Source: Nitrososphaerota archaeon
Lineage (GTDB): Archaea; Thermoproteota; Nitrososphaeria; Nitrososphaerales; Nitrosopumilaceae
Assembly: GCA_013288545.1 (NCBI GenBank)
Contig: JABDBR010000002.1
Span: 1 to 64,000 of the forward strand
Reading direction: 5' to 3'
DNA length: 64,000 bases
Shown: piece by piece, positions 16,211 to 23,573 of the stretch
Layout of the letters: each line of letters begins with the position of its first letter
How positions within the stretch are numbered: position 1 is the first letter of the stretch
Position numbers and translations under genes: made by a program
The notes under the pieces: generated by a model
Database searches by the model: none
What the model saw: the letters and a program-made list of their open reading frames with translations, nothing else
Told to the model about the DNA's origin: nothing

Positions 16211-16690
16211 ATGATGAAAGTGGACGACGATAAAAAACAGATACTAGTCAAACTCTCACCTAGAGAAACTGAGGTTCTAAAAGAAATCGATTATCTAGCA
16301 AAACAAAGCATTCTACCAAGCAATAAAACAGAAATTTTCAAAAGAGGCTTGCATATAGTACGATACCTTTCTGAAGTTAACGAACGACCGCTACTTGAGA
16401 TACTTCTAGACAAATTAAGCTATGTAACAAAAAATCCAAGTGCCAGCGGTCTTGATGTTACACTGTCTCTATCAACTGCAATCTTGGCAGTCATGATAGC
16501 AAAACATGGCGTGTTAGGATCAGAAGCATTTGAAACGGTCCCCCTTACACTAAAACTGTTCCAGGGTGTTGATCTAAGTAAGGTGGATCAAAAACAGAGC
16601 ATGGAAACTTTGAGGGGACTAACCACAAGTGTGGATACTATCTTCCTTAAACATCAATTGGACAAGTCTGTAAAACCAATTCCGATGTGA
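16211..16690 (+). CDS. Hypothetical helical protein, 159 residues
   Basis: The product is unknown to me. The amino end (MMKVDDDKKQILVKLSPRE) followed by helices reads like a ribbon-helix-helix or other small DNA-binding start: ILVKLSPRETEVLKEIDYLAKQ, then NKTEIFKRGLHIVRYLSE. This is similar to ribbon-helix-helix regulators with an attached helical domain (about 60-159). A Ser/Leu-rich stretch (DVTLSLSTAILAVMIAKHG) may be a buried helix. It is followed 7 bases later by another unknown gene, so the two are probably cotranscribed. Confidence 0.6.
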   Translation: MMKVDDDKKQILVKLSPRETEVLKEIDYLAKQSILPSNKTEIFKRGLHIVRYLSEVNERPLLEILLDKLSYVTKNPSASGLDVTLSLSTAILAVMIAKHGVLGSEAFETVPLTLKLFQGVDLSKVDQKQSMETLRGLTTSVDTIFLKHQLDKSVKPIPM

Positions 16691-16697
16691 AAATGAT

Positions 16698-17144
16698 ATG
16701 CGTAAAAAGAATATGCTCAAAAAATTTTGGCCTTCTTTAACTAAGAAGAATATTCTTGTAAAAAAGAGAAGATCTAAAACGATTAGAGGATCTAAGGTGG
16801 TAAGAAAAAATAAGGTATTTTATCCATATCAATACAGATTACCTGTTTCAACAAAGAGAAAGGATCTGACTGATTTTGACAAAGGTCGTCAATTTGCACG
16901 TCTAGGTTTGTCTACATATAATTCACAGACAAATAATGCTCCTGGTTACATTGGAAATACTAGAATCCATCATGGAGAAATAGGTACTGTGTCATTGATA
17001 CTGGGATTTTTATCTAATAGTACATGGCTTGCTGGAATGGGAATGGAATTAATGATTGATGATATACATGATGTAAATGAATGGTTTACATTTAAACAGA
17101 CTCCATCTCTTGGCAATTCATTAAATTCTAATGTAGTTTTTTAA
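16698..17144 (+). CDS. Hypothetical basic protein, 148 residues
   Basis: The first 45 residues are extremely basic (LTKKNILVKKRRSKTIRG and further Lys/Arg), suggesting nucleic-acid binding or a disordered tail. The rest is a compact region with DFDKGRQFARLGLSTYNS, then GTVSLILGFLSNSTWLAG, a hydrophobic stretch that could be a short membrane-associated helix. I cannot assign a family. It is the last of the rightward small genes before repeat copy B. Confidence 0.5.
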   Translation: MRKKNMLKKFWPSLTKKNILVKKRRSKTIRGSKVVRKNKVFYPYQYRLPVSTKRKDLTDFDKGRQFARLGLSTYNSQTNNAPGYIGNTRIHHGEIGTVSLILGFLSNSTWLAGMGMELMIDDIHDVNEWFTFKQTPSLGNSLNSNVVF

Positions 17145-17185
17145 GAAAATTATTTTAGATCTTCAGGACTCGAAGGGTTGAAACA

Positions 17186-17300
17186 GGTTCCATCATGAGT
17201 GAGAATTTTCTCCCTTGAAATGGTACCCAGAATTTAGTCAAAATGAAATGAGTTTACTGTTGCAAAAGTACATGATTGAAAGAATCTGAGTGACAGGTCA
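17186..17300 (+). repeat. Structured hairpin repeat, copy B
   Basis: GGTTCCAT (17186) pairs with ATGGTACC (17220) with one mismatch. The inner hairpin is GAGAATTTTCTC (17201-17212), again centred on AATT. The tail AATTTAGTCAAAATGAAATG, then AAAGTACATGATTGAAAG, matches copy A closely. It lies about 120 bases before the MTV-type gene at 17418. The rest of 17145-17417 shows no gene. Confidence 0.65.
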
Positions 17301-17417
17301 TTACTAGAATGACAAGTAACTAGAATCAGGCATGATTGTAATATAATATAACATTGCAAGAAAAGAAAGATTATAGAGTTACCAGCAATTTGTGTAGAAC
17401 CGTTTTGAATATGATAC

Positions 17418-17714
17418 ATGACGGTAAAGAAGGCCATTTCACACATTGATCTTTTGATTCAAGACAAGCAGGATCTCAAAATGAAAATGATAGGCCCAGT
17501 ACTGCCACTACCTATTCCTGGTGACCTTGTAAACAGATTCGATAGAGCAATGGGAAGCATGTTAGAGACAGACATTGAATGGTTACAGTCAATCAAAAGG
17601 CAGCTTCTGCCAGAACAGCACAGGACGAAGATAGTTTGCAGGCATCCAAAGAAAGACCATGATGTTGATCCCAATGGGCAAAAATATTGCACGGGGTGCA
17701 ATGCGAATCTGTAA
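17418..17714 (+). CDS. MTVxxAI-type protein with zinc-binding tail
   Basis: This 98-residue protein shares the amino terminus MTVKKAISHIDLLI and the helix ETDIEWLQSIKRQL with its neighbours at 15070 and 17730. Its tail adds a probable zinc ribbon: CRHPKKDHD, then YCTGCNANL (Cys, His and CxxC). Its function is unknown; a nucleic-acid- or protein-binding adaptor would fit a helical module with interchangeable tails. It is 15 bases upstream of the next member of the same family and probably cotranscribed. Structured repeat copy B precedes it. Confidence 0.6.
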   Translation: MTVKKAISHIDLLIQDKQDLKMKMIGPVLPLPIPGDLVNRFDRAMGSMLETDIEWLQSIKRQLLPEQHRTKIVCRHPKKDHDVDPNGQKYCTGCNANL

Positions 17715-17729
17715 AGGGAAGGGAGAATC

Positions 17730-18161
17730 GTGACAGTCAAGAAAGCCATCGAACTAATTGAACAAAATAATAGGCATCATCTAGAAGGTATCGAACTTTA
17801 CAATGAGGTTCTAAAAAAATACGAGGAACCAGGCAAGACAGGTCCTCAGCCCAGTGAACTCATGAAAATGATGCGAGAGATATTCCTAGGCTTGATGACA
17901 ATGATCAAAAATACAAAGGAGATCCAGATACAGTTCAACAGCGGCATAGTCAAGTTGCTGACAGAGAAAAAGGAACTGGTGGTGCAGGACAAAGTGAATG
18001 GCAGGAGAAATCAGGTGAGAAAACTATTGTCAGAAGGCTACAAGCAAAAGGAAATTGCACAAAAAGTAGGTAGTAGTCTGTCAACGGTGGAAAAAGACAT
18101 TAGAGAAATAAGAAAAGAAATAATGAGCGAGGCTCAAAAAGACAAAATAGATACAAGATAA
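17730..18161 (+). CDS. MTVxxAI-type protein with helix-turn-helix tail
   Basis: The 143-residue protein starts at GTG 17730 with MTVKKAIELIEQNN, like the two related genes. Residues 95-135 form a helix-turn-helix (VRKLLSEGYKQKEIAQKVG, then SSLSTVEKDIREI) of the LuxR/sigma-like type, so it should bind DNA. The middle is helical (ELMKMMREIFLGLMTMIKN). The family thus pairs a common amino-terminal helical module with different carboxyl domains. It may regulate the element; no target is evident. The 270 bases after it hold no gene beyond a 24-codon frame near 18231 that I do not support. Confidence 0.65.
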   Translation: MTVKKAIELIEQNNRHHLEGIELYNEVLKKYEEPGKTGPQPSELMKMMREIFLGLMTMIKNTKEIQIQFNSGIVKLLTEKKELVVQDKVNGRRNQVRKLLSEGYKQKEIAQKVGSSLSTVEKDIREIRKEIMSEAQKDKIDTR

Positions 18162-18431
18162 CTAGGAATTATAGTAACACTGGAACAGAAGTACTAGAAA
18201 AAATACTGATCAGGAAAGTTTGTAAAAAGAAAATGTCGTTAGACAGTCTAAATAGTTTAAAACAAAAAAGAAAATCAGCTATAAAAGATATGGGCAACAA
18301 AAACTGATGACTATATTTTTGATGTGATTTTTACGAACGAGATATTCTTCTTACCACGATTCGTATTTTGTATAAAAGAAATATCAACATCTTTCTTCCT
18401 TATCTCGCTGCCAGGAAGTTTATACTATTTT

Positions 18432-18590
18432 TCAAACTGATTTTTTCTTACTATCCATCACACTTTTGTGTAGGACCTCTATCAATTCTTCAGGGGTGTT
18501 AAACAGTTTGCCCTTGCTTTTTCGTGCTTGTTCAACGTCCTTAATTTCTTCCATAGAAAGTGGAGGTGAATTGATTTTTACTTGTGGCAT
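18432..18590 (-). CDS. Possible small antitoxin-like protein, 52 residues
   Basis: A 52-codon leftward frame starts MPQVKINSPPLSMEEIKD and continues KGKLFNTPEELIEVLHKS with a Lys-rich end. The NTPEELIEVLHKS helix is of the kind found in small antitoxins or regulators, but no toxin gene adjoins it. Codon usage looks protein-like. No clear ribosome binding site is seen, so support is moderate to low. Confidence 0.4.
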   Translation of the reverse strand: MPQVKINSPPLSMEEIKDVEQARKSKGKLFNTPEELIEVLHKSVMDSKKKSV

Positions 18591-19176
18591 GTATTTTAGA
18601 GGTCTTTTCTCTAATTAATCTAACCATGTTTCATGCTGCAATTCACACCTTTCTTTGTTCGTGAATCTCAAGGATCAAAGAGTTGGTAGTGATGTCATAC
18701 ATCTTGTTTTAAAAAAATTAGTTGGTATGGAAAATCCATGTTATTCTATTGTATCATAATAGAAGATTTTGCTGCAAGCAGATATTTTTGTTAATTGGCG
18801 TTTACCCAAAAAGATGGGCAATTTAACATTACAGAATTCCGTAATAATCACATGTCAAATCAGTGCAGAGTTGTGTTGTTTGTTGTATGTGGATTAAAAA
18901 ATGAAAAGAGATTCTAGAATTGGTGGCTATGTTGCCAAATGACATATGCGGAGTTTTTGTTGTGTAAGCTGGTGTTGCTTGCGCATAAAATGTATTTTAT
19001 TTATAAGGAGTTACAAACTGGACCGTCTTGTTCATGTCCAAGATGAACATCTTTGGGGCAACATGAATTGCCAAGTTTTTTCTCAAATATTACAGAATTC
19101 TGTAATGTTTTTTCTGACCCAAAAAACAAGGTACACTGTAAACCAAAGTCAAGTTGTTACAAAAATTGTAAGAATC
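18591..19176. other. Gene-free stretch with hairpins and an inverted repeat pair
   Basis: No coding region that I can support lies here. The stretch holds several perfect hairpins: TTCTATT...AATAGAA near 18753, CTGCAAGCAG near 18771 and TGTTCAT...ATGAACA near 19029. It also holds a 22-bp palindromic repeat pair at its core, listed separately. It may be a decayed or non-autonomous element, or a non-coding RNA. Confidence 0.45.
18825..19109. repeat. Pair of 22-bp palindromic repeats bounding 285 bp
   Basis: The 22-mer at 18825-18846 and the reverse complement of 19088-19109 agree at 21 of 22 positions (AACATTACAGAATTC, then C or T, then GTAATA). Each arm is itself near-palindromic around GAATTC. 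An inner pair, ATGTTGCC near 18929 and GGCAACAT near 19057, is also inverted. This could be a MITE-like element or a paired protein-binding site. A partial copy (ACATTACAGAATTAC) occurs near 30531. Confidence 0.45.
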
Positions 19177-19401
19177 CTATTGCATTAATTCTATCATATC
19201 TTTAGAACGGATGATAGCTTTTGAAGCTTCTTTTGGCATGGATTTTGGAAACAAAATCTCAAAGCCTACGACGTGACCCTTGTCATCCAAATCGACAAAC
19301 CTGTCTTCTCCCAAGGATATTGTCTCCTTGATGTGTTTTTTACTTGGAGCCACTCTCACGTACAGTGCATTTGCTTCCTTATCGTATTTTACTGAAGCCA
19401 T
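19177..19401 (-). CDS. DUF2283 protein, probable antitoxin partner
   Basis: The 74-residue protein matches the small DUF2283 family: YDKEANALYVRVAPSKK, the TISLGEDRFVDLDDKGHVVGFEI core with its D-x-D-x-G turn, and a short carboxyl helix. Such proteins are commonly paired with a DUF4258 protein, as here; the two genes overlap by 23 bases on the same strand with the DUF4258 gene first. The pair looks like a type II toxin-antitoxin module, with this protein as probable antitoxin. The role is inferred from pairing. Confidence 0.8.
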   Translation of the reverse strand: MASVKYDKEANALYVRVAPSKKHIKETISLGEDRFVDLDDKGHVVGFEILFPKSMPKEASKAIIRSKDMIELMQ

Positions 19402-19618
19402 TTCTTTGTAATCCTCCTGCTGTCTGCCACATGACTGATATTATTGAAACTCGTGTATTAAACTTGCTATGAACAACCATCAAATATGCTGGCTGATTTG
19501 TAAGTGGATGGTTAACTAGTGCAAAGCTCTTGTAATTTTCTCTTCTTTCATCATAAATTGTTTCAACAGTGTTGTTGATAACAAATGCAACATCTTTTTC
19601 ACTGATGTCTCTTTCCAA
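19379..19618 (-). CDS. DUF4258-like toxin, start codon unclear
   Basis: From the TTG at 19618 this is a 79-residue protein with the DUF4258 core: ISEKDVAFVINNTVETIYDE, then PAYLMVVHSKFNTRVSIISV, then a tail. The frame stays open upstream and encodes FQVKWTRHAKQRALERD, the typical beginning of the family with its conserved HA..R, but no ATG, GTG or TTG precedes it before the stop near 19685. The amino end thus seems to have lost its start, or uses ATT. With the internal TTG the conserved His and Arg would be absent and the toxin perhaps inactive. Confidence 0.6.
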   Translation of the reverse strand: MERDISEKDVAFVINNTVETIYDERRENYKSFALVNHPLTNQPAYLMVVHSKFNTRVSIISVMWQTAGGLQRNGFSKIR

Positions 19619-19733
19619 TGCCCTTTGTTTTGCATGTCTTGTCCACTTAACTTGGAATGGTAAATCGTTGCTGGTGTGAATTATAATTACTTAAGGGTTT
19701 TTGAGAGCTAGTGCGATTTTTACAGGTTAAATT

Positions 19734-20070
19734 ACTTCCATCTTAGAGCAGAAATTTCTGCCTTGTGATGGAAGTACAAGATTAGTTGAAACAAACGTGT
19801 TTTACTGCTTTACAGGCATATTCATCTATTGACTTTGTGTTTAGAACAAGTTTCATTATAGGGAAGAATTTTCTTCCTTGGAATGAAACTGCAAGATTAG
19901 TTGAAACAAACGTGTTTTACTGCTTTAAAGACGCGTCACCTATTGATTTTGTATTTGGAACAAGTTTCATCATACCATCAAAATTTTGACGGTATAATGG
20001 AACTAAAATTTAGTCAGGACAAACGTGTTTTACTGCTTTAAAGACACGTCATCTAGTCAAACTGTAGACA
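19734..20070 (+). repeat. Tandem structured hairpin repeats, copies C, D and E
   Basis: Three units recur every 114-115 bases. Outer stems are ACTTCCAT/ATGGAAGT (19734/19768), AGTTTCATT/AATGAAACT (19849/19882) and AGTTTCAT/ATGGAACT (19963/19997). The inner palindromes are GCAGAAATTTCTGC, GGAAGAATTTTCTTCC and TCAAAATTTTGA. All are followed by the nearly identical tail ACAAACGTGTTTTACTGCTT. In D and E the tail can form a second stem ACGTGT/ACRCGT. No reading frame of protein character spans them; together with 19619-19733 they explain the gene-free stretch up to 20178. Confidence 0.8.
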
Positions 20071-20178
20071 ACTAGACTTTAGCCTTTTTTCGGACAATCA
20101 ATAAAAATGATTTACCCCCAAATTATGCTTGGGAATATGGCGCTGACCTGTTTAAAAATTTCACCAATGTACAATAAC

Positions 20179-20295
20179 ATGAGTGAGATAATATCGGTAC
20201 CAAGAGAAACAATCCTCAAGCTTAAAGAAAAAATGGATCTGGTACAAAAAAGGATAGAAAAACTAGAAAGGTTGATACAAGCAAAAAACTCCTAG
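20179..20295 (+). CDS. Possible small coiled-coil protein, 38 residues
   Basis: From the ATG at 20179 a 38-residue product starts MSEIISVPRETILKLKEK and continues as one amphipathic helix with heptad spacing (MDLVQKRIEKLERLIQAK), a likely coiled coil. The frame extends upstream but that part is not protein-like. Its stop overlaps the integrase stop in convergent orientation. It could be a small regulator of the recombinase; this is only positional. Confidence 0.45.
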   Translation: MSEIISVPRETILKLKEKMDLVQKRIEKLERLIQAKNS

Positions 20296-21539
20296 CCTTT
20301 CTTTTTATCAATTATATCGGTAAACATCTCTTTTAGTTCTGCATATTCTTGCTTAAGCGCCACTAAATCCTTGGAATATTTATTTTCCAATTTTAGTTCT
20401 TCATGTCTTCTTGTTTGTAGGATTTGGGCCAATTTCTTTGATAGTATGTTACCGCATTTGATACAATGTGACTTGTCAGAGCTATTTCTTTCCTTACAAG
20501 ACGGGCAAATCTTTGAGAACAGAATTGATTCCGAGTCATCCTGTTTCTTGAGTCCGTGTAGTTTCAAGATGGCATCTTTTTGGTCACTAGCTGCCAGGTG
20601 TTCGTATCTTACCAACATGTGACTTGAGTTACCCCAATTTCCATAGACTTTGGCTATATTGCCAAGCTTCTTTGAATACATTGTAAGTGATGTGTGTCTG
20701 AAAAGATATGGCCATACATGTTTTTTTATTCCAGATATCTTTTGTGCATTTTTTAAAAGATTGAAAAATTGCGGGTACCTTATGACACCAGAATCATTAT
20801 CGTGATACCAGAGAAAAGCATCAGGGTCATCACCCTTGGGGTGTTCTGCCAACCACTCTGTTATAGGGATAAAACTAGTAATTAGTGTCAGTGTCTTTGG
20901 TCCCGTTTTACCAGTAGTCGATACTTCCAAACAATCAGTCTCAAACTTTAACCCATTAATTTTTATGTTAATCAACTCGCCTGGCCTGTAAGCCCCTTCA
21001 AACAAAGTAAAAATCATGGCGATGTTTCTTTTCACGTATTTACCACCAATCTGTTTTACAGCCTGGATTAACTTGAGAATTTCCTCATCAGTGAGTAGAT
21101 CGTTTGCTTGAATCTTTTCATATCTGTCCTTGAATGATCCAGGTGTAATCCACGACACGTTAGGATCATAGTCTTTACCTTTTGTTTTATCCGCAATCTC
21201 GTCATGCACTGCGTAATGATACAATCTCTTCAGGGCAGTCAGGGTGTCCTTCTTGACTGAATTTTCATAATCTGTGTCAGCTATTATTTTGTGTATGAAT
21301 TCAATTTCTTTTTTTGTCCATTCGTTTATTTTTTTATCATCTTTGATTTTTAAGATCCGCTGGATACATTCACCATAGTTAGATATTCTTCCATGTGATT
21401 TGTTCTCAAGTCTCAACCTATCCAGAAAAGCGCAAGCAGTGTCGGCGTTTTCAGGTAAAAATTTTTTGTGAAAGGCAGCCTTGGCGTATTCGATCCTGGC
21501 TCGGCTATTATGGATGTCAAGCTTTATGGTTTTGTTCAT
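20292..21539 (-). CDS. Tyrosine recombinase (integrase) of an archaeal element
   Basis: The 415-residue protein is a tyrosine site-specific recombinase. Residues 1-130 are the helical DNA-binding domain (FLDRLRLENKSHGRISNYGE). The catalytic part shows the first Arg in EGAYRPGEL (Arg185), the second in YLFRHTSLT (Arg281, with His282) and the tyrosine in LVRYEHL (Tyr312). The usual H of HxxR is Tyr here. A zinc-ribbon (CPSCKE, then CIKCG, about 350-372) and a coiled-coil end extend it. It sits 70 bases from the 3' end of a tRNA-Ser gene, the usual position of an integrase left by insertion into a tRNA. Confidence 0.93.
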   Translation of the reverse strand: MNKTIKLDIHNSRARIEYAKAAFHKKFLPENADTACAFLDRLRLENKSHGRISNYGECIQRILKIKDDKKINEWTKKEIEFIHKIIADTDYENSVKKDTLTALKRLYHYAVHDEIADKTKGKDYDPNVSWITPGSFKDRYEKIQANDLLTDEEILKLIQAVKQIGGKYVKRNIAMIFTLFEGAYRPGELINIKINGLKFETDCLEVSTTGKTGPKTLTLITSFIPITEWLAEHPKGDDPDAFLWYHDNDSGVIRYPQFFNLLKNAQKISGIKKHVWPYLFRHTSLTMYSKKLGNIAKVYGNWGNSSHMLVRYEHLAASDQKDAILKLHGLKKQDDSESILFSKICPSCKERNSSDKSHCIKCGNILSKKLAQILQTRRHEELKLENKYSKDLVALKQEYAELKEMFTDIIDKKKG

Positions 21540-21608
21540 ATCGTCATAATATGGCCTAGTTTAAAAACGGGAAAATTGTTCATTGTGGGATTTCATTGAT
21601 AAGAATAA

Positions 21609-21692
21609 CGCAGAGAGAGGGATTTGAACCCCCGCGTGCTTGCGCACATAGGCTCTCAAGGCCCACGCCATGCCGGGCTAGGCGACCTCTGC
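21609..21692 (-). tRNA. tRNA-Ser (UGA)
   Basis: An 84-base class II tRNA. The acceptor GCAGAGG pairs with TCTCTGC, the discriminator is G, the anticodon loop CTTGAGA gives UGA between stems TGGGC and GCCTA, and the long variable arm is GTGCGCAAGCAC. The T-loop is TTCAAAT. CCA is not encoded. Its 3' end faces the integrase, so it is the probable attachment site of the element to the left. Confidence 0.95.
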
Positions 21693-21803
21693 AAGTTTTT
21701 TTTGTAAGGACTTGTTAAAATTTGTTTAAGATCATCGTTTTTTAGAACTCTGAACATTCCATGTAGGAATGGATAATAAGAAAAAGAAAAGGGACGAAAA
21801 ATT

Positions 21804-22358
<555 letters not shown>

Positions 22359-22378
22359 TTATTTAAACCTAGACAAAA

Positions 22379-22825
22379 CTAAGTAAATTTTGCAATCTCT
22401 TTTTCATGTATGTCTTGATTTAACTGATCAACCTTGATTGCTTTAGTAGGACAAACTTCAACACACGCCATACACCAAATACAATCGGCTTCTTTCACAG
22501 GATTTGCTTTGTCAGTGTAATCTTTTCTATCATTTCTACCTGTTTCACCAGGATTTTTGTACCATTCAAAAACTTTGACAGGACAGCTTAACAAACAGAC
22601 TCCATCAGCAATACACGAATCCCAGTCTACAGCTACAAATGTACCATGTACACCTATGGGTTTTATCTCTTCACCAGTAGCCACAGAATCAGATTTTACT
22701 TTAGGATCTGATGCTGCTTCAGCAAGACGCCCAGGACCCCAAACCAAATGATAATTTTCACTTAATGGATCTTTGAATTTTTCAATCACATGATGATTTG
22801 TAGGGAAGTTAGGGTCTATAGGCAC
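22379..22825 (-). CDS. Zinc-containing 7Fe ferredoxin (paralog)
   Basis: The 148-residue protein is a paralog of the downstream ferredoxin with the same layout: an amino region with His residues (HHVIEKF and ENYHLVWGPGRL), the first cluster motif CIADGVCLLSCP and the second [12 protein letters not shown]. It lacks the insertion and His tail of its partner. The genes are probably cotranscribed; duplication with divergence is the likely origin. The start at 22825 fits the family's MPIDPNFP-like beginning. Confidence 0.92.
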   Translation of the reverse strand: MPIDPNFPTNHHVIEKFKDPLSENYHLVWGPGRLAEAASDPKVKSDSVATGEEIKPIGVHGTFVAVDWDSCIADGVCLLSCPVKVFEWYKNPGETGRNDRKDYTDKANPVKEADCIWCMACVEVCPTKAIKVDQLNQDIHEKEIAKFT

Positions 22826-22901
22826 AGTATCCGAGATTGTTGTTACTTATTTAAAGTATATACAAGATAAATTCATATCTTTCACAAATCGTCCTAGTTT
22901 A

Positions 22902-23573
22902 TTGGGAATTTTCAAATATGATGTATATCGCAATCCTAACGTAGGCATTTATGCTAAGTGTAACGACAAGTTTGTTTTCATACCGAATGGATTTGCTCCA
23001 ACAAAGGCAAAAAACCTTGCAGAATTTTTAAAAACCGATTATGTCTTTACGTCAGTTGCAAACACAAGATTACTTGGACCGCTGATGGTGGTAAATAACA
23101 GTGGACTTTTGCTTCCACGCAATTGTCATGAAGAAGAGATATCACACTTGAAAAAATCAACCGGTCTTAATGTTGACATACTTGATACAAAGCACACTGC
23201 AATAGGAAATCTAATTTGTACAAATGACAAAGGAGCAGTAATGTCTCCGCTTATTCCAACAGAATATGTCAAGAAAGTTGAAGATGTATTACGAGTAGAT
23301 GTCATAAGAAAAAGAATTGCAGGATATCATCAAACTGGTGCAATGACAGTAGCAAATTCCAAAGGTGGAGTCATTCATCCATCCACAGAGGAAGAAGACA
23401 TTAAAACAATATCGAAGGTATTAGGTGTAGGGTTAGAGCCTGCAACCATCAACGGTGGATCTCCTTATCTTTGTTCAGGCATGTTAGCAAATAACAATGC
23501 AATAGTTGTTGGAGGTATCACGAATGGCCCTGAGCTTGTAATGTTAACCAAGGCCTTTAGAGTTGAAGACTAG
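22902..23573 (+). CDS. eif6: Translation initiation factor aIF6
   Basis: aIF6 binds the large ribosomal subunit and prevents premature joining to the small subunit. The 223-residue protein shows the family's fivefold repeated alpha-beta fold with its landmarks: NPNVGIYAKCND near the start, RLLGPLMVVNNSGLLLPR, TAIGNLICTNDKGAVMSPL, MTVANSKGGVIHP and LVMLTKAFRV at the end. Length equals the usual archaeal one. The frame starts with TTG at 22902, the only plausible start. It ends convergently with hisS with a 17-base overlap. Confidence 0.96.
   Translation: MGIFKYDVYRNPNVGIYAKCNDKFVFIPNGFAPTKAKNLAEFLKTDYVFTSVANTRLLGPLMVVNNSGLLLPRNCHEEEISHLKKSTGLNVDILDTKHTAIGNLICTNDKGAVMSPLIPTEYVKKVEDVLRVDVIRKRIAGYHQTGAMTVANSKGGVIHPSTEEEDIKTISKVLGVGLEPATINGGSPYLCSGMLANNNAIVVGGITNGPELVMLTKAFRVED

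Noticed and set aside
18946-19188. Rightward 80-codon frame
   Set aside because: It crosses the palindromic repeat and hairpins, is Cys-rich without a zinc pattern, and has no ribosome binding site.
19786-19989. Rightward 67-codon frame with an internal repeat
   Set aside because: Its repeated peptide (ETNVFYCF-like) mirrors the tandem DNA repeats C and D; the frame is a by-product of them.
19734-20070. Tandem repeats as a CRISPR array
   Set aside because: Units are 114-115 bases with variable hairpins and conserved tails; there are no short repeats with unique spacers and no cas genes nearby.
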